Assembly: GCA_034401795.1 (NCBI GenBank)
Contig: CM067373.1
Coordinates: 93,569,103-93,633,102, forward strand
Source: Chaetoderma sp. LZ-2023a
Taxonomy: Eukaryota; Mollusca; Caudofoveata; Chaetodermatida; Chaetodermatidae
DNA length: 64,000 bases
Direction: 5' to 3'
Of this stretch, positions 30,821 through 42,420 are shown in pieces. The notes beneath the pieces were generated by a model. The model saw only the letters and a program-made list of their open reading frames with translations. It was not told the origin of the DNA and searched no databases. The translations under genes were made by a program, and so were the position numbers. The number at the start of each line of letters is the position of its first letter. Position 1 is the first letter of the stretch.

Positions 30821-30985
30821 ACCCTTTCACCGATGAATTCCCCATATCTTATTTTCAACTCTACTGTACAGGAAGACTTGAATATTTTTGCTGCCTTTTT
30901 TTAATTTCAGAATATTCAACAGAATAAGTTTTATATCATAAAGAATTTAATGTTTCAGGGATTTGGCAGTGAAAGGCTTACCAGT
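30821..30985. mobile_element. FB-C MITE with TTAA/CCCTTTCACC end
   Basis: TTAACCCTTTCACCGATGAA at the left, hairpin nearly deleted (GAATATTTTTGCTGCC, AGAATATTCAACAG), right GATTTGGCAGTGAAAGGCTTA. It shows the CCCTTTCAC/GTGAAAGG inverted ends of the family. It lies about 115 bp before the last Meis exon. Confidence 0.8.
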
Positions 30986-31098
30986 TTGGTGCGGACAATG
31001 GAACCTGTTGTTTCTGGTCTGTGTGGGTTAAAGCCACAATCAAGACCTCTCCTGAAGACGTTTATGATGTTTATTTATTTATTTTTATTATTTTTTAG

Positions 31099-31463
31099 GT
31101 CAAAGTATGCATCCAGACATGTACGATCCCATGAAAGCTGGCTACGCTCATATGGCGGATGGAACGCAGAGAGGATATGAGATGCTTGGAATGGGAATGG
31201 CTGGGGCTGACATGTACGGGTCATCACCTATGAGTGGCTCACCTTATTCTGGTATGTCTCAGCTTCGACCACCAGTTCACTCACAGACAATGTTGATCCC
31301 GGGTCACCCGCATCATATGATGATGGGTCATGGCCACAGTGGTTCGGCGGTGGCAGGAATGTCGGGTCATCATGGCATGTCTTTGCAGTCGGCTCAAAGT
31401 CCCCCTCTCCACGGCGGTATGGACAGCATGGGGCAACATATTCAGGACATTCATGCCGGCTAG
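31099..31463 (+). CDS. Meis: Meis last coding exon: C terminus
   Basis: It follows TATTTTTTAG. The first two bases complete a Gly codon, then QSMHPDMYDPMKAGYAHMAD runs on to a stop at 31461-31463, about 120 residues. The sequence is rich in Met, Gly, His, Ser and Pro with no globular look; HPHHMMMGHGHSG is the most biased part. A low-complexity C terminus of this kind is usual in Meis/Hth and carries activation function in studied species. The long final exon, phase match and absence of stops support a real coding end. It is longer than the vertebrate Meis1 tail. GC content and codon use differ clearly from the surrounding AT-rich MITEs. Confidence 0.93.
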
Positions 31464-32450
31464 CTAATAAGAAATATGTCTAGTTATTATTATTAATATT
31501 AATACTGTGTTAGTTTCAAGAAAGCGAGAAAGAAACAAAACGTTTAAGTACGAACAGAATAAGTGGGCGTGTAGCGTTGCGACCTCTGTGCTATTGTCAC
31601 TCAGAACCTGCGTGTAGCTGCTAGAAGCGATCCTGGACTGATTATCATCAATACAAGATAGTATCCCTGCCACAGTGATGTTATACAAGCCGTTTTAGCT
31701 ATGAATTTATTCGTTGGCTGTTTAACTAAATGAAGATATTGGTGTAAAAAGAAGCATAAACTGTGACTGTGTGTTCAGTATCCTGATTTCACATGAAATA
31801 CCTAACAAGGACAGCCATGAGCTGCAGGATTAAGGCTAAACTACTGTGTTAGGTACAATGACGAAGAAGAATTTAACAGTTGAGAAATAATCTTTATCAT
31901 TAGAGTTTTTAAGTTATTTTCGTTTAGACTGTTCGATATATCTGATTCCAGTTTCTGAGATTGTCCGTTCAGTGCGGATGTCAGATCTTAAGTGCGAACG
32001 TAAAGCAGTCAGCAGGCTAATCTGACCGTGACTTGTGGTTGATCGGAAATCGTTAGTGATGAATCATATTCACGAACAACATCGCAATCATAACTGCGGC
32101 ACTCAGTTTACGTACATGTACATTTTCTGGAAGATGAATTTAGAAATTCCAATTCAGGGCATAATTGTTTTAACAAACTAATCATGATCTCTGGGCAGAA
32201 ATCTCTGATCTCTGAGCCGGTTCTATGCCGAAAAGGACCTCAGTATAGCTGCGTAAGCAGAAATGTGATGAATGATGACATTTAGACACCCCGCTCTGGG
32301 ATCTTCTGACCTTTTAGTAAATATGAAATTACGAGACAAAACGTTTGTGGTGACATTTTAGTGATATATAATAGATTCTCGGCAGATGTTAGATTGACAC
32401 TTTCAACCCAACAGCGCACATACAACTGAGAAAAGAAAGTATATCAGGCA
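31464..32450 (+). other. Meis 3' UTR (extent uncertain)
   Basis: About 1 kb after the stop has none of the MITE families, in contrast to both sides, as expected for a transcribed conserved 3' UTR. No canonical AATAAA was found. Weak variants include GAAATAATC near 31886. The first repeat appears near 32520. Confidence 0.55.
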
Positions 32451-32519
32451 TGAATTTTTAAAGGGTGTGGCCCGGACCCCATTTTTTCTCTCAATAACAG
32501 ACAGACCAGATACAGTAAA

Positions 32520-32605
32520 TATTTTGTTGGAATATTTTGAAACTAATTTGACTGGAAAGTTCCAGTTAAATTAGTTTCAAAATATTCAACAGCTTACCCA
32601 CATAA
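32520..32605. mobile_element. FB-C/D hairpin core
   Basis: Arms GTTGGAATATTTTGAAACTA and TTAGTTTCAAAATATTCAAC, with a short centre (GGAAAGTTCC). No flanking ends. Confidence 0.75.
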
Positions 32606-32844
32606 TTATTGTAAAATTGAGGTAATGACTGGTAATATAAGATTCAACGGCTAAATACAAAAGAATTTTGAAAGCAAAGTAAATATCTTTTGCCACTAAT
32701 AGTAGCATCTTAACTAAACAATAGGATACTCATTCTTGGGGCCCTGTATGGGCCATGCCCATTCTTGGAGCCCTCCATGGGCCACACCCTTAAAGGATTC
32801 CTGAATCCACCCCTGTATATATAATGAACCAGTGGTAGTAAAAA

Positions 32845-32945
32845 TTATGTTGAATATTTTGAAATTAGTTTTAATGCTAATTGTTGATGATAAGCAACAA
32901 CAACTTGCAGTCAAATTATTTTCAAAATATTCATGAGCTCTCATG
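32845..32945. mobile_element. foldback hairpin core, C/E type
   Basis: TTGAATATTTTGAAATTAG and TTATTTTCAAAATATTCATG arms, centre GTTGATGATAAGCAACAAC. Ends are missing. Confidence 0.65.
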
Positions 32946-33647
32946 TGTGCTTTTATAAAACTGAGAAATTGTATGCGAGCACGGAAGAAAGAGTTAATTT
33001 ATAATAATACTTATATGAATATATAGTTATTTATAAATAAGAAGCTCATAAAATCTATTACATACTATATAGGTGTGTGTAAGTAGTGAGCAGTACGGCA
33101 AAAACAATGAATTTTGTAAAAACACTAAAAAGTAGTTAAAACTACTTATAAAATTTGTCTATAACTAAATAGATTTGTACTCGTAATCTGCGGAATGCAA
33201 TTCCCATAATGTCGTAAAACTCCATAGCAAATAATAATAAATAATGATGATTGAGCGAATATAAAGTTTGAATGTAGTTGCCGTTGTGACGTACGGAATC
33301 GTTTGATAGTATGAGATTGCGTTGGGCGCAGAGTTGAAAATGTTTTTGTGTTGAAGAATATTTTAAGAAGACTATATACATTTAAAATGCACCCTAGTCA
33401 GGGATGTCATTTTGATATATACATAATAAGCATCCCATATCTCGCAAATTAGCGTGAGAATGATATAACGAGAAATGTACATAAATAACAAGAATCTTCC
33501 ATTGTAATGTTAATTAATTATTCTTAAATATTCCTCTGTGTGAAGGATACATATAGTTATTGTCAAGTGCTAGAAATCCAGTCACATGTACACAAGAGGT
33601 GTGCCGTTATTTCACTATGGTATTATTTGGTGCAACGTTTAATAACT
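32946..33647. other. intergenic AT-rich sequence, nothing recognised
   Basis: Downstream of Meis. Short chance frames only. Possible weak poly(A) variants such as TATAAATAAG near 33033. Confidence 0.3.
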
Positions 33648-33888
33648 TTACCCTTTAATGGTCAGGAATTGTCAAGTGAAATTTAAAATTTTTACTAGTT
33701 AGATATCCATTAGCTGGCCAAGAGAAGACAATTTTTTGAAAATTTGACCACTGGAATGACTGGCTCGATTATCGAGCCAGTCATTCCAGTGGTCAAATTT
33801 CAAATATAATATTCTCACGACCCGCCAATGGACATTTCTCAAGACCACTATACAGGCTATTTTTGGCCGGATTGACCATTAAATGGTT
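33648..33888. mobile_element. FB-A MITE with perfect ~60-bp core palindrome
   Basis: Left CTTTACCCTTTAATGGTCAG, right TTGACCATTAAATGGTTAG. The core AAATTTGACCACTGGAATGA ... TCATTCCAGTGGTCAAATTT is perfect. Both arms have the extra G (TTTGACCAC) that other copies lack. Confidence 0.9.
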
Positions 33889-34233
33889 AGTATCTCTTAT
33901 TACTGTCATCATTCGTCGCTTCATATTGCGACTCATTATAATGGTTTGGAGTTGGTTATCACTTGTAGGTCTTAATTCTTCTGATATTGTTTTAAGCATT
34001 CAAACTGATTGACCGGAAGATGGCAAATTCTGCTTCATATAGAAAATTGTGTTTTAAATATATTAAAACTAATTTGACTGAAATATGATGCTGGTACCAA
34101 CAGGTTTCTGTAACACCAGCTTTCTCATTTATATCAAGTTGATGACTTCGCTATTTGCTGAAATATGTTTGACCTGGCTCCATATTCACCAACAACTTTC
34201 AGTCAAATTGTTTTCAAAATATTAAGGCATCAA

Positions 34234-34442
34234 TTAACTCTCTGCCTGCTGAACTTCTGCAGACTACATTTTCCATAGGATTTAACTGGATATGCTGAAT
34301 ATTTTGAAAACAATTTGACTGAAAGTTGTTGGTGGCTAAGCCACCAATAACTCAGTCAAATTGTTTTCAAAATATTCATCAGGTCCAGAGTTATTGCCCA
34401 TGGAAAATGTCATCTGCAGAAATTCAGCAAGCAAAGAGTTAA
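34234..34442. mobile_element. FB-E MITE, full length
   Basis: TTAACTCTCTGCCTGCTGAA at the left, AATTCAGCAAGCAAAGAGTTAA at the right. The centre is TTGTTGGTGGCTAAGCCACC. A stray FB-E right arm lies just before it (34190-34225). Confidence 0.88.
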
Positions 34443-35150
34443 AAAATTCTGTTCACTAGGTGAGTATTTGGGAAGCTCTTCATGAATATGTTACATAGTC
34501 TAAGTAGGTGTGGTCAGTTTGCATGTTCCTGAATGCGCCCCCTTGTGTCTAGTTCTAGTTATTATTTATATTAAAGGGATTCCACTATATATGATTGTCA
34601 ACTGATGATGCTATAAGATCATGTGACTGGCTTTCCTGGAAACGTCTGTCTTTCGTCCATGTCTGTCCTTTTACCTAATGCTACTCCTACTAGTCATTCA
34701 TAATTTAAAAATTGTACATGTGCTATATTTCTTATTTGATCAATTAATTAATTAATTGATTGATTGAGTAATTAAAATTAAATTTAATTAATTACATCAA
34801 TTAATTAATTAATTGAATGAATGATTACTCTATCAATTTAATTAATTAAGTATGGTTGCGCAGAAATGATTAATGATTAGTTGTCAGATTAGTTGTTGCT
34901 ATTGTTGTTATAACTAGAATAATAATGAGAAAATTGTTCAAGCTATGTTGCGAAATGGCGCTTATGTTTCTCTGGGAGTTTACGTTCAAATCTCTAGGTT
35001 TTTAATAAGCATTAATATTTTGAAAATTATAATATATTCGACTGTAGCATCGGGTGACGTATGTGCAAACTGCCATGCCCGATTGTGATATTCACTGTCA
35101 GATAAAAAGTAGTTTGGATTGTCTTGTGCGAAGATCACCTGGCAATAGAG
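34443..35150. other. intergenic sequence with an AATT-rich tract
   Basis: 34735-34855 is mostly AATTAATT, ATTGATTG and ATTGAATG runs, a degenerate tetranucleotide microsatellite. The rest shows nothing. Confidence 0.6.
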
Positions 35151-35154
35151 GGAT

Positions 35155-35420
35155 CCATATCTATCCAGCTCACCCATTTCTATCTAAGTTCCACCCACAC
35201 CCTCCCTACACATGCTGGAATAGATTTGAAACATTGAAACCTGAATTACAAGAATCTGATTTCAAGGCAACAGCTCCCTGTCAAATTAGTTTCAAAATAC
35301 TCTGAAGAATGATTATTAAATTGTACATTGGTCAAGGACAAACAATTTGTCCATATTAATGTCAACAGACTTTGATTTTTGGAGTGATGTAATTGATTAG
35401 GTTTTGAGATATTTGAGTGA
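35155..35420 (+). mobile_element. FB-D-like MITE, left arm lost
   Basis: CAGCTCACCCATTTCTATC and AAGTTCCACCCACACCC match the FB-D left interior. Then come AAGGCAACAGCTCCCTGTCA, one arm (AAATTAGTTTCAAAATACTC) and GAGTGACAGATTGG. Confidence 0.6.
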
Positions 35421-35469
35421 CAGATTGGTTCAGTCTGTTGTGCATCGTCGTTAATCTTGCTAAACACTT

Positions 35470-35835
35470 ATGTTCGAACTATTTTCCCCTTCACTATGAC
35501 GTCATAATTATAACTGACAGAGAATACTCTGTTATGGAAGTTGGAATACTCCGTCAAGTGTACGGTTTGTATGTCTTTGATGGATTTACTGTTTAATAAA
35601 TATTCTGTTAAATATTTTAAAACTAATTTGACTGGGCGCTGTTGCTGCCTATGGCAGCAACAGCACCCAGTCAAATTAGTTTCAAAATATTCAACAGCTT
35701 ACCTGTATATCCCTTGAAAATGGGATTCCGAGCAGTCGTGGTTCAAAGTATATAAATCAATTCCAACACACGCAAAATGTGGGCGGAGCTTAACTAGAAA
35801 TGGGTGGGGTTTAGCTAACAATGGCTCCCTCAATT
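35470..35835 (-). mobile_element. FB-D-like MITE with intact hairpin
   Basis: TGACGTCA at 35497-35504, TTTAATAAATATTCTGTTAA, a strong hairpin (GACTGGGCGCTGTTGCTGCC and GGCAGCAACAGCACCCAGTC), then TGTGGGCGGAGCTTAACTAG and GGTGGGGTTTAGCTAAC. It belongs to a sub-type with different outer ends from the GGACCTTTCC copies. Confidence 0.8.
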
Positions 35836-35964
35836 ACGTGTCATATGTTTATTTTTTTGCTGTTGCATACCACTGACGAATAGAAATTTTCAAAACAGTT
35901 ATCTCACAAAGAAATCTGTATTAGAACTTAGCTGCCATGACAAGGTTAGTTTAATCATGTATTT

Positions 35965-36130
35965 CTCCACTGTCTCAATTTCAAGACAACTATAGGGGAA
36001 AGCTGTTGAATTTTTTTAATTAATTTGGCTGGCAGCAACAGCTTCCAGTGAAATTGCTTTCAAAATGTTCAATAAAATATTCCTTACATCGTGCAGAATT
36101 TGTAGTTTCTGGTTGGTAAGGGGTTGAAGG
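35965..36130. mobile_element. FB-C MITE, degenerate
   Basis: CTCAATTTCAAGACAACTA, AAGCTGTTGAATTTTTTTAA, GGCAGCAACAGCTTCCAG and TTTCAAAATGTTCAATA, ending GGTAAGGGGTTGAAGGG. Confidence 0.7.
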
Positions 36131-36508
36131 GTTCATATAGAAGCTATAATACAGCTACATGACAGAATTAATGCATTGTCACAAAAACCTTATATGATTG
36201 AAAGAAAGTTTTGTCTCGACTGTTGGTTATTAATTCGACAAACTCATTATTGGTTAAACGTCTCTCGTTTCCATGACAAGACATTAGAATGAACTAGCAG
36301 CTGTAAGAATAATAATAATAATAATGATAATGTTTTATTATAAAACATTCCAAAATACAACGCGTTACCTTCAATGTAGACAGTTGACACTATTAATCCT
36401 TTTAAACCCATCGACAAGACGAGCTGTAATAAGTAAGAAATCAAGAAATTTGAATTTGAATGGTTTTACTAAACATTGAATAGTATTAGCATGAAATTGG
36501 TGTGTAAG
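36131..36508. other. intergenic sequence, short (AAT)n
   Basis: An AATAATAATAATAATGATAA run near 36308. Nothing else was recognised. Confidence 0.4.
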
Positions 36509-36510
36509 AA

Positions 36511-36922
36511 TTCACCTTTCCAGGGTATCCATCTATCATTCTGACCTCGTATGACGTCATAATCAGCTCAGCGCGTGTATGATGACGTCACAATCATTAC
36601 GTCACAAAGGGTTCCATATCGACTGTCACCAAATCGCAAATACTCCGACACGTTGTATGAATTGTATGTCTTTGTAATTCTTTGCTATTTAATAAACATG
36701 CTGTTGATTATTTTGAAACTAATTTGACTAGGCGCTGTTGCTGCCTTAGGCAGCAACAGCACCCAGTCAAATTAGTTTCAAAATATTCAACAACTTACCT
36801 GTATAGTTTTCTTGAAATAGATATTCAGGGAGTTCAGAGATCGATCGATCCGAACACGAGCGAGGTGTGGGTGGAGCTTAGCTAGAGATGGGCGGGGCAT
36901 AGCTAAAAATGGAAAGGTCCAT
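36511..36922 (-). mobile_element. FB-D MITE, full length reference copy
   Basis: Left TTCACCTTTCCAGGG, right TTAGCTAG ... TGGAAAGGTCCATT. Inside are TGACGTCA at 36552 and 36583, TTTAATAAACATGCTGTTGA, a hairpin with centre GTTGCTGCCTTAGGCAGCAA and stem AAACTAATTTGACTAGGCGC, GATCGATCGATCC, and GTGGGTGGAGCTTAGCTAG. About 410 bp, no coding capacity. Confidence 0.92.
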
Positions 36923-37175
36923 TGACATGCTCTTCTATTAAATCTAAATATCTTAGTTTCAAGGCATCAGGTGGAACACTGATGAATGCTTTGAAATCAT
37001 TTTACTCGAAACCTTTAGGATTACTTTTTAGATATTAAACGTAGGTATTTGACATAGAAAAGAGGATTTGTATATTTGTGGAAAATAAAACAACCATGGA
37101 ATATAATATCATTTTAATAATTACATCATTATGTATACAGGTGATACTGAAATAATCATAAACCTGTTTAATATT

Positions 37176-37412
37176 GGGCCCTTAGTAGTCAAGTGAGCCA
37201 AAACTGGCCTTTGTATTGGTCTTGAGAAATGTCCATTTCCAGGCCAAGAAAACGTTCATTGTTAAGATTTTATCACTGGAATGACTGCCTCAATGGCTCA
37301 GCCAGTTATTCCAGTGGTAAATTTAAAAAATATTTTTCTCTTGCTCTGAAAAGACTTACTAAGGAAAAATTTTAATTTTCACAGCCAACTTTGACATAGT
37401 AAAGCATTAATT
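37176..37412. mobile_element. FB-A MITE, eroded ends
   Basis: GGGCCCTTAGTAGTCAAGTG, GTCCATTTCCAGGCCAAGA, core GACTGCCTCAATGGCTCAGCC, right TTTGACATAGTAAAGCATTA. Confidence 0.78.
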
Positions 37413-37730
37413 TGTCATGACAAGACATGTAAAAAATTAAGTAAATTGTTTGTTTTGATGTTTTCATAATTTTCCATTTTCTCTCCCCAAAATAAGTGTG
37501 AAGCTGTGAAGTCATGACTTCTTAATTTGTTCCCATGACAAACGATATTTTAATGTATACATTTTTAATATCTGTAACTAACAAAACATAAAAACAATGA
37601 ACCATGTTTTGATTTAAATTTTGTTATGTCTTCACATAGGTATAATAAGTGAATATTTGTAGCTCGCATCTTACACACCAGACTGTTCTTGAGAAATTAT
37701 TGATTATCTTATCCAAATGAAAGGATCTGA
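37413..37730. other. intergenic AT-rich sequence
   Basis: No feature recognised between an FB-A and an FB-D-like fragment. Confidence 0.3.
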
Positions 37731-37945
37731 TCTGTCACTCAAGTATCTGTCATCAAAATCAAATTACGTCTCACTTGTTTGCTGACATCGCAATCAAACG
37801 ACGAAAGTCTGTCACGAAGGTGCGAACATGCGATTCTAAGCTTCTGAATTATATATATTATCGTTTTTGAAATTACAATTTAATAAACATTCTGTTGAAT
37901 ATTTTGAAACTAATTTGACTGGGAACTGTTGGTGTAACGTAGCGA
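37730..37945 (-). mobile_element. FB-D-like MITE, left part and one arm
   Basis: GATCTGTCACTCAAGTATCT, TTGCTGACATCGCAATC, ACAATTTAATAAACATTCTG and one arm TTTGAAACTAATTTGACTGG. The second arm is missing. Confidence 0.65.
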
Positions 37946-37987
37946 TGTGCAGATTATTTTGAACAGGTTTACTGAATAGTCATTGTT

Positions 37988-39619
37988 AGCTCACCTGGCC
38001 AGAATGGCCATGTGAGCTTATGCCGTGGCGTCCATCCGTCCGTCCATCAACTTTTTCTTTAAACGACTACTTCTCAAGAACTGCTGGGCCGATTTCAATC
38101 ATATTTGGCGGGAAGCATCCTTAGGGTATACAGAGCTAAGTTTGTTCAAAGAAAGTCGATCGGTCAATTTTAAACGGTTGCCATCTTGGATTTTGGTCGA
38201 TTTTTAGAAACCTCTAAAAATCTCCGAAACCTCCTGGTGGAATCGATTCAAAACTCACGAAATATCATATAGGCCAAAAGCTGAACCAAGTTTGTTCAAA
38301 GGAACTTTATTGGCCAAATGGTTTGGCGGCCATTTTGGATGACCTAGTTTTCGTGAAAATGACCTGCAGAACCGCTAAACTGATCGGGCTGAAATTTTGG
38401 GGATACGATTATGGACTAAGGGCCATTAAAGATTGTTCATGGGAAGTTGATGGGTAAAAGACATAGCCGTCGTGAACCAATCAAATTTTAGCGTGTTTGG
38501 CTGCCATATTCAATTTTTTTATTTGATGGATTTTGAAGCCGAAATTTGTTTTCTTAACTCAGCTTACTTGTCATTGAGCTGTCGTATAGCGATGACCCCG
38601 TCCATCTTCTGTATGTCTGTCCATCCATCTGTCTGTCCATTACCAACAATGGCGGATCATTTTGTTATTTCTTGACGGATTGACACCAAACTTGGTCACA
38701 ATGTTAATGTCAGCATCTAATATCTGTGTTGTGAAAATGAAACTGATAGGATGTCAAATGCCAAAGTTATGACCCCTTAAATATTTGCAGTCTCACTTTC
38801 ATAGGGGAAATACAGGTTTGTTCCCACCAGCCGCTGATTTATCACCATGTCAGATTTTAGTGCCAAGGTAGATTAAACTCCAATTAACAGATTACCCTTT
38901 CCATCACTGCCTAAATATTTAAGATATGTATTATGTGCTCTGACATCTATGCTCTTAAAAATATTTTGAAATCTATTTGATTGAAAGTTCTTGCTGCTGC
39001 AATGACTTTCAGTCAAATTATTTTCTAAATCAACTCCAGCTCACCCTACTGCTGCTGCTAACTTGGTGATTCAGCCAGATGCGCATGTGTTAAATGGATT
39101 GTGTGGTGGTGAGGAATAACCTGCTATAAAGACCACCTACCTGCCTTTAGAGACCATTTTCTTCAATTGTATTTAAACCTCTAGTAACCGTCTGACTGCC
39201 AAGTTTTTGCAGACGACATATTCCAAAGGTTATATCTCTGAACCTGATAAATATTTTGAAAACAATTGGACTGAAAGTTGTTAGTGGCTAAGCCGCCAAC
39301 AACTTTCAGTTGAATTGTTTTCAAAATATTCAACAAGTCAAGAGCTTTTGAAAATTGAAATTATTGGATGCACTGTCTTGCAGCAGTGAGACAGTTAAGA
39401 AAACAGCTCTTGTTAGCACTGATATCATCTATTTTCGCTTAAACATTGTTCAAAATCACTAATGCAAAAAACAGTCCAGAGATTGTTGTCAATATCTCGA
39501 AAACTAAACCATTTGACTGAAAGTCATTGGAAGTGACACCGATGGATGTAAAACTTAATTAGATTAGTTGAAATGCCAACGTTCCAGGTGAGCGATACGG
39601 GCCCATTGGGTCTCTTGTT
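37988..39619 (+). repeat. dispersed repeat F, interrupted copy
   Basis: AGCTCACCTGGCCAGAATGG at the start and CCAGGTGAGCGATACGGGCC with GGGTCTCTTGTTT at the end. Unlike the copies at 24.2 and 50.5 kb its interior is interrupted by an unrelated repeat piece (about 38580-38900), a foldback core (about 38960-39035) and an FB-E element (39182-39398). Those insertions therefore came later. Confidence 0.85.
39182..39398. mobile_element. FB-E MITE nested in repeat F
   Basis: GTAACCGTCTGACTGCCAAG at the left, GCAGTGAGACAGTTAA at the right. Centre TTGTTAGTGGCTAAGCCGCC. Confidence 0.87.
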
Positions 39620-39813
39620 TTTTTATTTTCTTGCCTTCAGAATATTAGGAAAATACATCTTGAAATCTTATAAATAGTTTTATTAGATGTAAAATTGTAA
39701 GCTGGTTGAATAATGAAACTGTTTAATCAAATTTTTTCCATACAGTGCTCTTCTTGCTCACAGTGCTATTTAATCTTTTTTATATTTCTTTATTTCGTAT
39801 ACATACTAACCCT

Positions 39814-40012
39814 TTAACACTTAAAATTCTAGCCTCTCAATTTCAAGACAACACTACGGTAGATTTTTAAAACTAATTCAACTGAAACCTGTTATCTCCA
39901 TAGACAGCGACGTCACACTTCTCAGATAAATTTGTTTCAAAATATTCGAAAGCATATTCTGTATATCTTAAAGAATTTGTACTTCCTGAGTTTTAAGTGA
40001 TAATGGGTTAGT
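39814..40012. mobile_element. FB-C MITE
   Basis: TTAACACTTAAAATTCTAGC and CAATTTCAAGACAACACTAC. A degraded hairpin follows (AACTAATTCAACTGAAACC), with right arm TTTCAAAATATTCGAAAGC. It ends TTTTAAGTGATAATGGGTTA. Confidence 0.75.
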
Positions 40013-40134
40013 ACTTTTACTTGAAGATTTAATGTTTTTTGGGCTCCTATTTTTGTGGGAGGCTTATGATCTATGACAAAGTGCTCATTTGTTCATCTTT
40101 ATTTCTACAGTACAGCTAACAAATGACTTCATGG

Positions 40135-40270
40135 TTTCCAAATATAACAAAATACTGTTGACTATTGTAGACTTAATTTGATGGGAAGCCATTGATTGCC
40201 TTCCATTGCCTATGAAGGCAGCAATGGTTTCCAATCAAATTAAGTGCAAAATAGTCGACAGAACATATCG
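40135..40270. mobile_element. foldback hairpin with strongly co-varied arms
   Basis: The arms read GTTGACTATTGTAGACTTAA and, on the other side, GCAAAATAGTCGAC preceded by ATCAAATTAAGT. Both share GACTATT and ACTTAATTTGAT, where the family norm is GAATATT and ACTAATTTGAC. The centre is CCATTGCCTATGAAGGCAG. Confidence 0.8.
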
Positions 40271-40382
40271 TGTTAGAAATCGTACTGACTAACATGTTTG
40301 TTTTTATTTTGGAAACATGTTAACTTATTTATGAACTGTACTGTATTATATATACTCCACTTTTCAAACAAAATTAGCTTTG

Positions 40383-40600
40383 TTAACCCTTTAATGGTCA
40401 AGTTGACTAAAAATGGTTTCTACATTAATTTTGGAAAATATTCATTTGTTAATAAAGATCTGAATAGTTTTGAAAACAGTCATTCCAGCTTTAAGTTTCC
40501 AAAAAATATTCTCTTTTCCTGCAAATTATTAATACTCTGTAGGCGACAATTTATTAATTTTAATCATTTTCTCAACCAAGTCTGAACATTAAAGGGTTTT
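40383..40600. mobile_element. FB-A MITE, eroded core
   Basis: TTAACCCTTTAATGGTCAAG at the left and AACATTAAAGGGTTTT at the right. The first inner arm is lost (GAAAACAGTCATTCCAGC). Confidence 0.8.
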
Positions 40601-40784
40601 AAATATGAATTTAATTAAATACATTTTGTTAACTTGTCATCTTAGATTCTGCTATGTTTTTCTCGGGATCTCATTTCATATCTACCACTCACTCAAATAT
40701 TCACATTATCAGGCAAGACTCTCATTGTCAGTATCTACTCGCCTTTTGAACATCCATTCCCTGGTGTCTCGATAATCTTGTCAT

Positions 40785-40969
40785 TTAATCCTGTAATGGT
40801 CAAGTCAGCAAAAAACCCACCTCTGCAGTGGTCTTGAGGAAATGTCCATTTGCTGGCTAAGAGAAGACTTTTTTTTTTTTAATTTACCACAGGAATGACT
40901 CGCTTGATAATCGAGCCAGTCATTCCAGTGGTAAATTTTCAAAAGTAATCTTAACCATTAAATAGTTAA
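40785..40969. mobile_element. FB-A MITE, right outer part shortened
   Basis: TTAATCCTGTAATGGTCAAG at the left, core GACTCGCTTGATAATCGAGCC, then a jump to CTTAACCATTAAATAGTTAA. Confidence 0.85.
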
Positions 40970-41039
40970 ACCATGATAAATTATGTCTCTGTTGCAAACC
41001 TGTTAAAATCTCAGTTACACCCGCATGCACACAAGCACG

Positions 41040-41600
41040 CACACATATACTATTTATAAATACAACAATGTGAATCAGTATCAACTTACAGCTTTATTTA
41101 CATGCATGTTAGGATTCAAACTCAATACATTATTTTTACACCGAGTAATTTTATCAGATGTTTTTCTCCTCAAAATTATATCAAAAATTTGAATTTGTTC
41201 AGGATTACGCTTATAATATTGTCATACATACACTTAGAAACCATTAATTTTTGGCCGCCTTGACTCCAACTCCATAATGGCAAATATCAACATATTAACT
41301 TCAGAGATGAAAGTTGACCCAACAGCAGTTGCGTAGAAAAATTCTGTCACTTTCCTAGAACCAAGTTCTTGAATCCAGCATTTTACCTTGTTTACTTTAA
41401 CATTTGAATATTTAAATATAACCTGGACCATAAAATAAACCTAAACCTAATTAAGAGTTGAATATGCAAATTTTCTATTAAAAAAATTAACAGTATTAAA
41501 TGTATTGGAGAAATTCAACAGATTTACTTATGTACACTGATGATAATTAATTATAATAACTTATCTTATCTCTTACCATTGACAATGTCTATCTCTTCAG
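41040..41600. other. intergenic sequence, nothing recognised
   Basis: AT-rich. The short reverse frame at 41234-41431 has no family resemblance. Confidence 0.3.
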
Positions 41601-41834
41601 TATCTTTTATGGTCAATCTGGCCAAATTCAGCCTCTGCAATGGTCTTGAAGAAGGTCCATTTGCAGGCTAAGATAAGACTATTTTTTTTAATTTACCACA
41701 GGAATAAGACTCCATAACCTCACCAGTCATTCAATGATAAATTTAAATAAAAATAATCTGTAGGCCTGAAAATGGAGATTCAGTGAGCATATATTCTGAG
41801 TTTCTTGACTAATCCTGACCATTAAAAGGGTAAT
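41601..41834. mobile_element. FB-A MITE, eroded
   Basis: TTTTATGGTCAATCTGGCCA and CATTTGCAGGCTAAGATAAG at the left, a broken core (AATAAGACTCCATAACC), right CCTGACCATTAAAAGGGTAA. Confidence 0.78.
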
Positions 41835-41984
41835 GTAATAATTAAGGGACAATTCTCTTCTCAGAAGAAATTGATTGTAATTTTATTGGCCAATCTTCAG
41901 TCAGTGAGAATAATTAACCAATGAAGTTGAGAATAACAGACTACAGTACAGGTCAGATATAGCCCAACATGTTTTCAAAACAAA

Positions 41985-42070
41985 ATAAAATGTACTGTTG
42001 AATATTTTTTAGCATACTTGCAATGTCTTCCAGTTCAATTATGTTCAAAATACTCAACAGAACATTTCTT
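41985..42070. mobile_element. FB-C hairpin fragment
   Basis: TACTGTTGAATATTTTTTAG and TATGTTCAAAATACTCAACAG with little between. Confidence 0.55.
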
Positions 42071-42420
42071 ATTAACTAACCTGTCTTTGTGTTGGAAACA
42101 TTCTAACTAATTTATGAGCTGTCCTGTTTCTGAAAAATGACCTCTTGTGTATACTGTTTGCTAATTTCATTGAGGATGATGAAGATGTTTGTGTAAATTT
42201 CATTATTATAATTATATTAATTGTACATTTTTGTATCTACAATATTCATGTAAAGAGAAGTATGGTTTAATACGTGACAATTTTTTTGTATGATGTTTTG
42301 TTTATTTGTTTGTTTTCATTCAAGATTCCCTGTTTTGAATACCTCAGTGCTTAATAACAATCATTTAAACTGCAGCTATCAGTATAGTTTAACTGTCATT
42401 GACATATTTTGTTACTAACT
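42071..42420. other. intergenic sequence, nothing recognised
   Basis: AT-rich, no repeats shared with the rest of the window. Confidence 0.3.

Noticed and set aside
34735-34855. AATTAATT-rich block as a homeodomain-binding cluster
   Set aside because: It is a degenerate tetranucleotide microsatellite, and motif density follows from the repeat.
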